From contig NZ_JAGHMH010000013.1 of assembly GCF_017741935.1 (NCBI RefSeq), positions 1 through 64,000 of the forward strand: a stretch of 64,000 bases of DNA, in the 5' to 3' direction. Below are positions 53,433 through 62,422 of the stretch, in pieces. A model generated the notes under the pieces. That model saw nothing but the letters and a program-made list of their open reading frames with translations. It ran no database searches and was not told where the DNA came from. Each line of letters starts with the position of its first letter. Positions within the stretch are counted from its first letter, which is position 1. Both the position numbers and the translations under genes were made by a program. The stretch is from Rhizobium sp. 16-449-1b. GTDB taxonomy: Bacteria > Pseudomonadota > Alphaproteobacteria > Rhizobiales > Rhizobiaceae.

Positions 53433-54159
53433 TCCCGGAGCGCTGCTTTCGTGAATGATCCCTTCCGTTCCGAAGGAGCGGGTCCAAAGGGCGCATCGGC
53501 GCATCGGGGAGCCTGATTGGATGGTTCTCCCCAGTGGTGCAGAACCGGATGAACTGTAGGAGCTCGTCGTACCGCGCCGTCCTATCCCCGCCTCGGTCGG
53601 CGACCTCGCGCGTCTCCATTCGGGCAATCGAGATCGTGCTTGCCAGATATTGCTCGACCTCGCGAACAGCATTCTTGAACACCGAAAGCACGGTGTCGGC
53701 GTAGGACATCCGTCGGCTTTTCTCGTCGGAGTAAACGTACTTGGTTAGCTTGGTCTTCCTGGATTCGACGGGACGGTAGGTCAGGACTAAGGCGTGCTTG
53801 CTCTCGAAATGGCCCTGCTCGCGACCGAAGTGCGTGCGCCGTTCATCATCGATCGCGCGCGTCACCGGATCAGGAAAATGGCAACGATCCTTGTCCGGGT
53901 AGGCAAATGTTGGCACCCGTGCGGCCTCGACCTGTATCATCCAACCGCTGCCTAGCCGCGCGAGGACCGCATTGATCTGTCGCGACAGCTCATTGCGCTC
54001 GGTGTCGGTCGCGCTCTCGGAGTCCGGCCCAGCGAAATACCAGCCGGCCATGAGGCTTCCATCCTTCAAAAGAAGAACACCATTTTCCACGAGGCCGGCA
54101 TAGGGCACGAGATCGGCGAAGGACGGCCCGGTGGTGCGAAAACGCTTGAGAGCAACCAT
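53425..54159 (-). pseudogene. trbE: Truncated trbE (VirB4-type ATPase, N-terminal quarter)
   Basis: The frame from ATG 54159 (GAGGAGG upstream) begins MVALKRFRTTGPSFADLVPY and follows pTi-type TrbE through DELLQFIRFCTTGENHPIRL PDAPM, about 222 codons, ending near 53494. The remaining 22 codons are unrelated, with a stop at 53425. TrbE is normally about 820 aa; both Walker motifs lie in the lost part. The energy-supplying ATPase of the secretion channel is therefore destroyed. The break point fits a deletion that ends near oriT upstream of traC. Confidence 0.92.
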
Positions 54160-54170
54160 AGCAAACCTCC

Positions 54171-54470
54171 TCAGAACTTTCGCCATGGTGACGTGGTTGG
54201 CTTGTAGTAAGGCTGGTAGGAGATGTGGCGAACATAGACTTGCCGCATGAATGGATCGGACTTTGCCATCATCCTCAAAGCGCCGACGATCAGGACCCAT
54301 ACTGCGATGCCAAGGAGGGCCGAGTAGACAGTCAAAACGACGAAGATCAAAATGACTGCCGCCAAGCCTGTGATTAGCACGAGTTCCCGGTCGGCACCCA
54401 TTAGGAGGTTTGGACGCGATAGCGCGCGGTGGATCCGGTTCCGATGAAGACCTGCTAGGTCACTAGCCAT
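54171..54470 (-). CDS. trbD: Conjugal transfer protein TrbD
   Basis: 99 aa from ATG 54470 ([20 protein letters not shown]), overlapping the trbC stop by eight bases. Two membrane segments ([38 protein letters not shown]) and the end [20 protein letters not shown] are typical of VirB3-type TrbD. It is a mating-channel inner-membrane component that works with TrbE. It is intact but stranded by the trbE truncation. Confidence 0.92.
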   Translation of the reverse strand: MASDLAGLHRNRIHRALSRPNLLMGADRELVLITGLAAVILIFVVLTVYSALLGIAVWVLIVGALRMMAKSDPFMRQVYVRHISYQPYYKPTTSPWRKF

Positions 54471-54843
54471 TGGTCCCCTCCCCTGCCACTGTGGATTGAA
54501 AGGAAACCGCCATTGCAATTGGAGAGCCGATCGATGCACCGGTTGCGCCGAACAATCCAACGATGGTCGTCGCGCCAAGCAGAATGCCAGCCACAAGAAC
54601 GATGTACACGAGACGTCGTGCAAAGTCGTTCAGCTCACCGCCGAAGATCAACATGCCACCGGCAATAGCAACGGCCGCAAGCGCAATGTAGCCGGCAACG
54701 GGCCCCGTAATCGATTGCTGGATCTGCTCAAGCGGGCCCTCCCACGGCAGGCTGCCTCCTGAGCTTGCCGCAGCTGGCGTAAGCGCGACAAAACCGAGTG
54801 CGACACCGATGACGGTGATTGCGAAAAGCCGGTTAGGCGACAT
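54463..54843 (-). CDS. trbC: Conjugal pilin TrbC
   Basis: 126 aa from ATG 54843, with AGGAGG upstream, overlapping the trbB stop by 11 bases; the longer frame to 54912 is not expected. A signal peptide ([20 protein letters not shown]) precedes the VirB2-like pilin with two hydrophobic segments ([40 protein letters not shown]). It is the major subunit of the mating pilus. Confidence 0.92.
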   Translation of the reverse strand: MSPNRLFAITVIGVALGFVALTPAAASSGGSLPWEGPLEQIQQSITGPVAGYIALAAVAIAGGMLIFGGELNDFARRLVYIVLVAGILLGATTIVGLFGATGASIGSPIAMAVSFQSTVAGEGTNG

Positions 54844-55810
54844 TGCGTGCCTCCTGCTCTGCAGTCGGTGTATCGGACTGAAGGTCGTATTCTCCGTTCG
54901 AAAAACGTTCAACGTGGAGGACGTCCCTGACGCGACGGCCTCGCGGCGTTCGCTCGATCGAAATGATAAGGTCGATGGCTTCCCCGATAACCTCTTGCAT
55001 TGGTTGTTGGCTCGCCTCCGCGGTTAATTGCTCAAGGCGCCTGAGTGCCGATGTTGCCGTATTGGCGTGAATTGTTGCGACCCCGCCGGGATGGCCGGTG
55101 TTCCATGCCTTCAACAGCGTCAATGCAGCCCCGTCTCGGACCTCGCCCACAACGATACGATCGGGGCGCAATCGCATTGTGCTCTTCAGCAGGCGTGCCA
55201 TGTCGACGGCATCACTCGTGTGCAGAAGCACGGCGTTGTCGGCAGCGCAACGGATCTCCGCTGTGTCTTCCAGGATCACGAGACGATCGTCAGGCACGTG
55301 TCTGACGATCTCGTCGATGATCGCATTGGCCAGGGTCGTCTTGCCCGATCCGGTTCCCCCGGAGATCACGATGTTCAGGCGAGATCCGATCGCCAGACGG
55401 ATGGTGCTCGCCTGGAGTTCAGTCATGACGCCACTGCGCACATAGTCATCGAGCGGGATGAGACGTGAAGCCCGGCGGCGAATAGTGAAGACGGGCTTTG
55501 TCACGATCGGGGGAAGCAAGCCTTCGAAGCGATGCCCGCCAATTGGTAACTCGCCTGAGACGATCGGTTGACCGGTGTCGACTTCCGATTGGAGAGCGTG
55601 TGCGACGGTACCAATCACCATTTCGGCCGCTGCCGCCGACATCTGTCCCGCATGTGCCATACCGTGTCCCAACCGCTCAATGAACAGTTTGCCGTCGGGG
55701 TTGAGCATGATTTCGACAACGGTGCTGTCGTCGAGCGCGACGCAGAGTTCGTCGCCGAGGGCGTCTTGAAGTTTGCGCACGAGTCTGGGGTGGGATCGGA
55801 GCTGAGACAC
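54833..55810 (-). CDS. trbB: Conjugal transfer ATPase TrbB
   Basis: 325 aa, the full family length. VirB11-type secretion ATPase: Walker [10 protein letters not shown] (residues 151-159), Asp box [14 protein letters not shown], Walker B-region [13 protein letters not shown] and the His box [15 protein letters not shown]. It forms a hexamer at the base of the mating channel. The gene starts ten bases after the traI stop, so it is in the quorum-controlled traI-trb operon. Confidence 0.95.
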   Translation of the reverse strand: MSQLRSHPRLVRKLQDALGDELCVALDDSTVVEIMLNPDGKLFIERLGHGMAHAGQMSAAAAEMVIGTVAHALQSEVDTGQPIVSGELPIGGHRFEGLLPPIVTKPVFTIRRRASRLIPLDDYVRSGVMTELQASTIRLAIGSRLNIVISGGTGSGKTTLANAIIDEIVRHVPDDRLVILEDTAEIRCAADNAVLLHTSDAVDMARLLKSTMRLRPDRIVVGEVRDGAALTLLKAWNTGHPGGVATIHANTATSALRRLEQLTAEASQQPMQEVIGEAIDLIISIERTPRGRRVRDVLHVERFSNGEYDLQSDTPTAEQEARNVA

Positions 55811-55820
55811 TCGCCTCTCC

Positions 55821-56447
55821 TTACGCTGCGCGCTGCGAGGGGGGCGTGATCTGTGAACGGTAGTTGCTCGGCATAAGGTGCAACAATACGTCGCGGTCTG
55901 CTGGCAGGGTGCCGGCTACTGCAGCCGTCGAGCCAATCCTGATAGAAGGGCCTAGCCGGTTCAGGGGCCAACCGGCACGCGACAGTATTCGTTCGAACCG
56001 GAGATCGGTGACGGTGACGATTTCTGTGAAGCGATGGGCCACGCACCATTCCACGATGCCGGCGAACATGGCGAGTGTCGTCTCGTGGATCGAGCTATCT
56101 CCCCTGCCCTGGTCCGACGCTGTATCGACGCAAAACCTCGAACTCTCGATCATTGCAGCATGAGAATACAGGCGGCCATCAGCGAGAAGTGCTGAGAAGA
56201 CGTCGTTGACCATCGTCGGTCCGACCGCCGGGAGCAGGCGAACGCACCCGGTCACAAGGCCATCCGTTTGGACCGCCAGAATGTAGGTCGGATCGAGAGC
56301 GTCGAAGCGATCTTTCTCGATGCCGTCCTTTACTTCAACGTCCCAGCTCAATCGTCCTGAGAACACGCGCGCCCGAAGCTCGAACTGAGCGTGAAGAAGT
56401 TTCTCTTCGTGGGAGTTCCGTGGTTTCGAGATTGCTACAACCTGCAT
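55821..56447 (-). CDS. traI: Acyl-homoserine-lactone synthase TraI
   Basis: 208 aa from ATG 56447 (MQVVAISKPRNSHEEKLLHA), seven bases after GGAGG; the frame starts four codons earlier. LuxI-family signature: RARVFSGRLSWDVEV with the catalytic Arg/Phe/Trp, DRFDALDPTYILAV, GCVRLLPAVGPTM and ESSRFCVD. In pTi-type plasmids TraI makes 3-oxo-octanoyl homoserine lactone, sensed by TraR to switch on transfer. It leads the trb operon behind a LuxR-type dyad. No traR or traM is in the window, so the signal may be sensed by a regulator elsewhere. Confidence 0.95.
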   Translation of the reverse strand: MQVVAISKPRNSHEEKLLHAQFELRARVFSGRLSWDVEVKDGIEKDRFDALDPTYILAVQTDGLVTGCVRLLPAVGPTMVNDVFSALLADGRLYSHAAMIESSRFCVDTASDQGRGDSSIHETTLAMFAGIVEWCVAHRFTEIVTVTDLRFERILSRAGWPLNRLGPSIRIGSTAAVAGTLPADRDVLLHLMPSNYRSQITPPSQRAA

Positions 56448-56494
56448 GAGATCCTCCATCGCTTTCGGAGTGAAATCAGCACGTAAGGGACTCG

Positions 56495-56522
56495 GTTTGC
56501 AGTTGTAGGATCCTGCAAACCT
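56495..56522. promoter_or_regulatory. LuxR/TraR-type box upstream of traI
   Basis: GGTTTGCAG (56495-56503) and CTGCAAACC (56514-56522) are perfect inverted arms. Within them TTGTAGGATCCTGCAA is a 16-bp dyad with one mismatched pair, the length of a LuxR-type site. It ends or begins about 50-75 bases before traI, where pTi-type plasmids have the TraR site of the traI-trb operon. Confidence 0.65.
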
Positions 56523-56814
56523 TTGTTTTTTTGGGCCGCTGCGGCGATTGACTCCTAGGGCGTTACTTTCGAACCCTAGAACAAAACGATAACCCAGCTA
56601 ATAAGGCGGTTCACTGTAACCATCAGAGTTTCAATAGAAAAATTGCTTTTCCACGGCTCTCGGGATAGCGCCGCGTCGCGTTCTGTTGAGGTTTCGTTTA
56701 CCAAGTAGCAGTTGATGCAAAGGGGGAATCGGGTAACTGTTTTTCGACGGAAAATCGATGCAGTTGCTCGACTAACTCCAAGTTCGGCAGCAAGTAGCGC
56801 CATATCCCAGAGGT

Positions 56815-57150
56815 TACATCGCCAGATCGGCGCTTCAGAAACTCTCTGGTGATGACATCCTTCTCTCCGTCATCACTGATGGCCGTCATGCGGCTATCGA
56901 CCTGCGCTTCGTCATGCCGGCCGCCGAGAATGAGGGCGACAGCAAGCTCAATCTCCTCGTTCGCAATGCCCACCGGATCTGGAAGGAAACCGGCGATGCC
57001 ACCTATCGCCGTCCCGAGGGCAAGGGCTTCGATTTGCCGGACGCTGTGCAGATGATCTTCTCCGATCTCGGCACAATCAATGTCGAGAAGAAGCGCGGCT
57101 TCTCAGCCTATCGCTCCATCTGCGACGAGTTGATCCTGCTCGGCGCGGCG
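56815..57150 (+). pseudogene. Internal remnant of a large plasmid SNF2-like helicase
   Basis: The frame YIARSALQKLSGDDILLSVI, RHAAIDLRFVMPAAENEGDS, NLLVRNAHRIWKETGDATYR, PDAVQMIFSDLGTINVEKKR and GFSAYRSICDELILLGA has the pattern of the region between helicase lobes of the giant methylase/helicase proteins on rhizobial plasmids; it includes the IFSDLGT segment that starts lobe 2. No start or end is present, and the text after 57150 is unrelated. The next segment of such proteins is the one found as a remnant at 1730-1816. repABC, which usually sits beside traI, is absent. Confidence 0.65.
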
Positions 57151-57484
57151 CGGGGGTTGACCTCCGCTCCGGATCATTTTTCGGCGGCCAGGCGCTTCTG
57201 CTCTCAACTGACTTCAATGCAGGCGGCAGGCGTCGAAGTCAGCGGGGATGCTTTACACGAGTGCTGGGCCAGATCAGGGATCGCCAGCCAGTATCCGCAG
57301 AGCTTTTGATTGGCGCTAAACCAGTTACCTGGATTTAGGAAGCACGCTGAACGCCTCGCTGCAGAACACCGGCTACATCTTCCGCATGTTAGAAGCTAAG
57401 TCGCCCGGCGCGAAGAGAGCGGTTCGGCTCTACTCGGCGCCACCGCCCGGTAACCCGGAGGATAGCGATGCACCTAACCCGGCT
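57151..57484. other. Stretch without a recognisable gene
   Basis: The helicase frame runs on to a stop at 57309 with unrelated text. A second frame from about 57350 (NASLQNTGYIFRMLEAKSPG) looks partly protein-like but I cannot place it. Probably decayed plasmid DNA. Confidence 0.4.
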
Positions 57485-57682
57485 CTACTTGCTATCGATC
57501 CGTCGGATCAGCTCAAGAATTATCGGCGCCATCTCCCCGAACGCCTCAAGCTTCTCGTCGGCATCTTCGAGCTCATCAGAGAGGCGAGCCTCCTCTTCCC
57601 CGTCCTCGTTCGCCATATAGGCAGCGTGGGCTTTGGTGCATCGCTCCGCGGCGATCCTGAGTGCCTCGATGTCAAGAGTCAT
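57485..57682 (-). CDS. Small acidic hypothetical protein
   Basis: 65 aa, MTLDIEALRIAAERCTKAHA followed by a Glu/Asp-rich helix (ARLSDELEDADEKLEAFGEM) and APIILELIRRIDSK. A GAGGG lies ten bases before the ATG. The strongly helical, acidic composition is unlike a chance frame. No family is recognised. Confidence 0.55.
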   Translation of the reverse strand: MTLDIEALRIAAERCTKAHAAYMANEDGEEEARLSDELEDADEKLEAFGEMAPIILELIRRIDSK

Positions 57683-58021
57683 GCTGTTGCCCTCATTGGT
57701 GATCGATTGAAGATACTATGGAACCATTTCTGTGAGAACATCAGTCGTTCGTGTGCCATCGCCCGTGCAGATTGGAGGTGCCGAACTGGCGACATCATCA
57801 CACAGCTCCGTCGTCCGGCATGAGTATGTTCATGGACTGCTACCGCAGCAGGGATCTCGCGGAGGACGCAGCCAAGGAGATAGAGCGCATGCGCCCGCCT
57901 ATGCAAAAGGTGCGCAATTTACCGACGACAATGTGACCACGGAATGTAGCTCGCTTACCAAGCGCAACTCTGGTGTAGTCGTTGTTTTCTTGCGCGGACC
58001 TTGGGAATCGAACGGCCCTCC
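57683..58021. other. Stretch without a recognisable gene
   Basis: 339 bases. A 39-codon frame at 57820 (MSMFMDCYRSRDLAEDAAKE) is weakly protein-like but lacks a ribosome site. Otherwise nothing is seen. Confidence 0.4.
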
Positions 58022-58422
58022 TGCGGACGCCGCCGCCTCTGGTGAAATCCTGCTCTTTGCTGTCCCTTGTTACGCGCTTGCTGCACTGGCGTTGATCTAC
58101 GCTAATTCATCCAGGGCAAGGTTGTCCTTGATACATGCAATCCGCCGAGCGGATCGAGCACCGCCATATCTCGAGAGGCGGTCAGCCAAGGCGCCGGCCC
58201 GACGTCGGCCAGATATCTTCCGGCAAGCTCGGCGTTCCCCTGGCAGGCGATGATCAGGAAGCCGTTCAGATCGCCGCGCAGTTGGTTCGAGGCGCCGGTT
58301 GCGAGCCGGTCGTCGTCGGAAACCTGTTGGCGGGTCGAAAGTTTGAGCGGGGTGCACCCGGCTTCCGCGCGAACACGACCGCTGCCGATCTTCGCCAACG
58401 GCTGGACCTGCCCCCAGGCTGA
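58022..58422 (+). pseudogene. Decayed NADPH-dependent F420 reductase-like oxidoreductase
   Basis: Three pieces in different frames match one family in order: AAASGEILLFAVPCYALAAL (near 58035-58095), VLDTCNP with AISREAVSQGAGPTSARYLP (near 58126-58215), and SGKLGVPLAGDDQEAVQIAA, QLVRGAGCEPVVVGNLLAGR to the stop at 58422. Intact members are about 200-240 aa with an N-terminal Rossmann motif, which is missing here. At least two frameshifts or small deletions are needed. It abuts the LysR-led oxidoreductase cluster and may be a lost member. Confidence 0.7.
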
Positions 58423-58491
58423 TCCGGAGCGCGTGGAAGCTGTGTCAGATCGCAACCAAGCCTGCGATCTGACGCTCAGCCGGATCATCCG

Positions 58492-59382
58492 TCAACGATA
58501 GCGCAATGCATCGACAAGCAAGGCGAATGCAGGCGATGAAAGGCGGCGGCTTGGGTAGTAGAGATGATAGCCGGGAAAAAGCGGGCACCAATCCTCGAGA
58601 ACCGAGATAAGTTTTCCCTTCTTCACCCACGGACCAAGGTGATCATCCGGCAGGCAGGCGAGCCCAAGGCCGCTTAGCGCCGCATCGACGATCATCGGCA
58701 CATCATTGCAGATGAACTGGCCATCGACGCGTACGTTGAGCGGACGCTTGTTTTGTTCGAATTCCCAGGTGTAGAGGCCGCCCAGGGTTGGCAGGCGCAG
58801 GTTGATGCAGCGATGCTGCGTCAAATCATGCGGTGTCAGCGGTACGGGATGGCTCTTGAAATACTCCGGTGAGCCGGCCACGACCATGCGCAGTTCAGGA
58901 CCGATCTTGACGGCGATCATGTCTTTTTCGACCTGTTCGCCAAGCCGAACCCCTGCGTCGAAACGTTCGGCGACAAGGTCGACAAACCGCTGCTCGATCG
59001 AGATCTCAATATTGATATCAGGATAGTCCCTCATCAACTTCTTTGCCGCCGGCATGACAATGCTCTCGGCCGCCTGACGGCTCGATGTTATGCGTAGCTG
59101 CCCGCCTGGGCTCTGACGCATGGAACTTAGCGACGCGACACGATCCCGAATATCGCTGAAAGCCGGCCGCAAGGTCTCTATCAGCTGCTCGCCAGCGTCG
59201 GTCGGGCTGACATTGCGGGTCGTTCTCGTCAGCAGCCGAAGGCCCATGCGCTCTTCCAGCCGTCTGACTGTGTGGCTGAGCGCGGACTGGGAGGTTCCGA
59301 GATGGGCCGCGGCGCGGGTGAAACTGCGCTCTTCGGCAACGGTCAGGAAGGCGACAAGGTCGCCCAGTTCGTCTCTTCTCAT
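58492..59382 (-). CDS. LysR-family regulator
   Basis: 296 aa. N-terminal winged helix (AEERSFTRAAAHLGTSQSAL, then SHTVRRLEERMGLRLLTRTT, residues 16-56), followed by the two-lobed effector domain (LRITSSRQAAESIVMPAAKK; LVAERFDAGVRLGEQVEKDM). DAGVRLGEQV is typical of the branch that controls small oxidoreductase clusters. It is divergent from the NmrA-like gene with 142 bases between, which should hold the shared control region. Confidence 0.92.
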   Translation of the reverse strand: MRRDELGDLVAFLTVAEERSFTRAAAHLGTSQSALSHTVRRLEERMGLRLLTRTTRNVSPTDAGEQLIETLRPAFSDIRDRVASLSSMRQSPGGQLRITSSRQAAESIVMPAAKKLMRDYPDINIEISIEQRFVDLVAERFDAGVRLGEQVEKDMIAVKIGPELRMVVAGSPEYFKSHPVPLTPHDLTQHRCINLRLPTLGGLYTWEFEQNKRPLNVRVDGQFICNDVPMIVDAALSGLGLACLPDDHLGPWVKKGKLISVLEDWCPLFPGYHLYYPSRRLSSPAFALLVDALRYR

Positions 59383-59524
59383 TGATGAATCCGCAACATA
59401 GGTTCATGCCGAACCTAGCATCTAATAGAGTAGGATCGCCAGCGCTAAATTGCCGCTGCGATGGTACGGCTTCCGTCAGATGTTCACATTTGAGCCGCCT
59501 GTCGCAATCGAGAAGGAACGGATC

Positions 59525-60325
59525 ATGCAGGACAAGCCCCTCAATATTCTCGTCATTGGCGCCACTGGCAGCGTAGGCAGACATGTCGTTTCGGAAGCGA
59601 TAAGCCAGGGCCACACCGTGCGCGCGCTGGTACGCGACACCCGCAAGGGGAGATTGCTGGGCGATGATGTCGAGCTATTCGTTGGTGACCTGACCGAGGC
59701 AGAATCGCTCAGCCGTGCAGTCCAGGACATCGATGCGGTGGTCTTCACGCATGGTTCCGACGGGGCCGGCAAGGTCGGCTCCGAGCGTGTCGACTACGGT
59801 GGCGTTCGCAATCTGCTTTTCGCCCTTGGTGGCAACAAGGTGCGCATCGCCCTGATGACATCGATCGGCGTGACCAACCGCACCGGCAGCTACAACCAGT
59901 CCACCGAGGCGCATGACTGGAAGCGCCGTGGCGAACGCTTGGTTCGCGCCAGCGGGATGCCATATACGATCGTCAGGCCAGGCTGGTTCGACTATAATGG
60001 TCGGGATCAGCACAAGATCGTCTTTCTTCAGGGCGACAAGCGCCAGTCCGGCACGCCAAGCGATGGCGTAATCGCCAGGAAGCAGATCGCTAAGGTTCTG
60101 GTCGACAGCCTGACGTGCGATGATGCCCGTGGAAAGACACTCGAACTGGTTGCCGAAGTCGGTGCGGCACAGAGTGACCTGACGCCCTTGTTCGCATCGC
60201 TTGCCGCCGACGAAGCCGGCCGTTTGGATGCCGTGCGCGATACCGACAACATGCCGCTCGGCGATGAGCCCAGCCGGGTGACGGACGACCTGCACGCCGT
60301 ACAAAAACACGCGATGGCACAGTAA
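59525..60325 (+). CDS. NAD(P)-binding NmrA-like oxidoreductase
   Basis: 266 aa from ATG 59525 (MQDKPLNILVIGATGSVGRH), an atypical SDR. The NADP motif is VIGATGSVGRHV (about residues 10-21), with RALVRDTRKGRLLG following. SIGVTNRTGSYN and YTIVRPGWFDYNG are the central segments. The classical YxxxK is not evident, so it may sense or bind cofactor rather than catalyse. It is the first gene of the rightward cluster. GGAAC precedes the ATG. Confidence 0.85.
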   Translation: MQDKPLNILVIGATGSVGRHVVSEAISQGHTVRALVRDTRKGRLLGDDVELFVGDLTEAESLSRAVQDIDAVVFTHGSDGAGKVGSERVDYGGVRNLLFALGGNKVRIALMTSIGVTNRTGSYNQSTEAHDWKRRGERLVRASGMPYTIVRPGWFDYNGRDQHKIVFLQGDKRQSGTPSDGVIARKQIAKVLVDSLTCDDARGKTLELVAEVGAAQSDLTPLFASLAADEAGRLDAVRDTDNMPLGDEPSRVTDDLHAVQKHAMAQ

Positions 60326-60363
60326 CTGTTGCGACATCGAAACAACTCTACTGGAGACAGACT

Positions 60364-61206
60364 ATGACGAAACGCACTTGGTTCATCACCGGCGTGAGCA
60401 CCGGTTTTGGCCGCGAGTTGGCGCAACAGTTGCTCAAGGCCGGAGACAAGGTCGTTGGAACGGTCCGCGACTTGGACAAGGTCAAGGATCTGATCGAAGC
60501 CTATCCCGACTCGTTCGACGGACAGACACTTGACGTTACCGACGTCGCAGCTGTGAAGCGTGTCGTCGATAGCGCATTCTCGCGTCATGCACGCATCGAC
60601 GTCGTCATCAGTAATGCTGGCTACGGCCTTTTTGGCGCCGCCGAAGAGCTTTCCGACAGCGAAATCGACAAGATCATCGCAACCAACCTGACCGGATCGA
60701 TCCAGCTCTTCCGTGCGAGCATCCCTCATCTGCGTTCGCAGGGCGGCGGCCGCATCATCCAGCTTTCATCCTATGGCGGCCAGGTCGCCTTTCCCGGCAA
60801 CTCGCTCTATCACGCGACCAAGTGGGGAATAGAGGGGTTTGCCGAATCCGTCGCGCAGGAAGTCGCCGCGTTCGGCATTGGTGTAACGATCGTCGAGCCG
60901 GGTGGCGCGCGTACCGAATTCCGCTACGGCAGCGCCAAGGTCGCCAATCTGATGCCGATCTACGACGACACGCCGACACATGCGTTTCTCAAGATGCTGG
61001 ATCCGAAGAACGGTCTGGCTGTCGGCGATCCCGCCCGCATGGCCGCACGTATCATAGAAAGCGTGGAAATCGAACCGGCACCGCTGCGCATGGTGCTTGG
61101 TTCGCAAGCCCTGCAGAGCACGATCGACACACTAAAGAAACGCATCGGTGGCTTCGAAGCGCAGACCGAGCTCGCCGCATCCACCGACTTTCCGCCGAAC
61201 GAATGA
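60364..61206 (+). CDS. Short-chain dehydrogenase/reductase
   Basis: 280 aa. Classical SDR: TGVSTGFGRELAQQLL (residues 9-24), NAGYGLFG, the catalytic serine in IIQLSSYGGQ and YHATKWGIEGFAESVAQEVA. The long C-terminus (DPARMAARIIESVEIEPAPL) marks the group acting on larger or lipid-like carbonyls. GGAGA precedes the ATG, 38 bases after the NmrA-like gene. Confidence 0.92.
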   Translation: MTKRTWFITGVSTGFGRELAQQLLKAGDKVVGTVRDLDKVKDLIEAYPDSFDGQTLDVTDVAAVKRVVDSAFSRHARIDVVISNAGYGLFGAAEELSDSEIDKIIATNLTGSIQLFRASIPHLRSQGGGRIIQLSSYGGQVAFPGNSLYHATKWGIEGFAESVAQEVAAFGIGVTIVEPGGARTEFRYGSAKVANLMPIYDDTPTHAFLKMLDPKNGLAVGDPARMAARIIESVEIEPAPLRMVLGSQALQSTIDTLKKRIGGFEAQTELAASTDFPPNE

Positions 61207-61256
61207 AGCGGCGTTAACCCGACTGTGAATCCGATAGAAGCAAAAGGAATGAGAGA

Positions 61257-62273
61257 ATGTTAGGAACAGTGCTTTATGGCACCGGCGACGTCCGGTGCGA
61301 GGAAGTGGTCGAGCCAAAAATCCTGAAGCCCACGGATGCCATCATCAAGCTCTCGGCATCTTGCGTCTGCGGATCCGATCTGTGGGCTTACAGGGGCGTC
61401 AGGGACGTCAACGAACCGCTCGCCATGGGACATGAATATTGCGGCGTCGTGGTCGAAGTCGGCAGCGCGGTCAAGACCATCAAGCCGGGACAGTTCGTTG
61501 TTGGCTCGTTCTGCCTGTCCGACAACACCTGCCCGCATTGCCAGTTCGGCTTCCAGTCCTCCTGTGAACAGCGCGAGTTCATGGTCGGCGCGCAGGCTCC
61601 TTATGCCCGCGTCCCGCTTGCCGACGGCACGCTGGTTGCGACCGCCGAAATGCCTTCGGACGATCTTATCCCCTCGCTTCTGGCGGTTTCCGACGTGCTT
61701 GGCACCGGCTGGTATGCCGCGGACGCAGCCGGCGTCCAGGAAGGCTCCACGGTCGTTGTCGTAGGCGACGGCGCTGTCGGCCTTATGGGTGTCCTGTCGG
61801 CTAAGCAGATGGGCGCCGGCCGCATCATCGCGATGAGCCGCCACAAGACCCGCCAGGATCTGGCGCTCGAGTTCGGCGCAACCGACATCGTCTCCGAGCG
61901 CGGTGACGAAGGTGTTGCCCGCATCAAGGAGATGACCAACGGCGTCGGCGCGGACTCGGTCCTCGAATGCGTTGGCATGAAAGAATCGATGATGCAGGCG
62001 ATCAACTGCGCCCGTCCAGGCGGGAAGATCGGCTTCGTCGGTGTTCCGCATGGTGTCGAACTCGATGGTCAGATGCTCTTCTTCCAGCAGAAGAGCCTGC
62101 TCGGCGGTCCGGCGCCCGTCCGTCGCTATCTGCCGCACCTGATGGATCTCGTGCTGACGCGACAGATCAATCCGGGCAAGGTTTTCGACCTGGAAATCCC
62201 GCTCGCCGACGTCGCCGAAGGTTACAAGGCGATGGACGAACGCCGCGCGATCAAGTCCCTGCTGCGGATGTAA
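61257..62273 (+). CDS. Zinc-dependent alcohol dehydrogenase
   Basis: 338 aa, medium-chain dehydrogenase. Catalytic zinc ligands are in SCVCGSDLWAYRG (Cys) and MGHEYCGVVVEVGS (His-Glu). A structural-zinc region with fewer cysteines is seen (FCLSDNTCPHCQFGFQSSCE). NAD(P) motif VVVGDGAVGLMGVL (about residues 167-180). The end AEGYKAMDERRAIKSLLRM is typical. It follows the SDR by 50 bases. Confidence 0.92.
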   Translation: MLGTVLYGTGDVRCEEVVEPKILKPTDAIIKLSASCVCGSDLWAYRGVRDVNEPLAMGHEYCGVVVEVGSAVKTIKPGQFVVGSFCLSDNTCPHCQFGFQSSCEQREFMVGAQAPYARVPLADGTLVATAEMPSDDLIPSLLAVSDVLGTGWYAADAAGVQEGSTVVVVGDGAVGLMGVLSAKQMGAGRIIAMSRHKTRQDLALEFGATDIVSERGDEGVARIKEMTNGVGADSVLECVGMKESMMQAINCARPGGKIGFVGVPHGVELDGQMLFFQQKSLLGGPAPVRRYLPHLMDLVLTRQINPGKVFDLEIPLADVAEGYKAMDERRAIKSLLRM

Positions 62274-62280
62274 TGTGACT

Positions 62281-62309
62281 GGCATCCCGTGACACGATCG
62301 CGGGATGCC
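62281..62309. terminator. Hairpin after the alcohol dehydrogenase
   Basis: GGCATCCCG (62281-62289) pairs perfectly with CGGGATGCC (62301-62309); C-rich sequence, not a T tract, follows. It may attenuate or protect the transcript between the dehydrogenase and the next gene. Confidence 0.45.
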
Positions 62310-62422
62310 CCCCACTCATGAATCGAACATATAGCCCTTTGCGGAATCCGGGGCCTAATCTCGCGTGGCCCACTCCCCATTTCCATCAGTGGGTCCTAAC
62401 GCCGACTTGAGAGGAAAATCCT

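Noticed and set aside
57820..57936. 39-codon plus-strand frame starting MSMFMDCYRS
   Set aside because: No ribosome site, no family, surrounded by decayed DNA.
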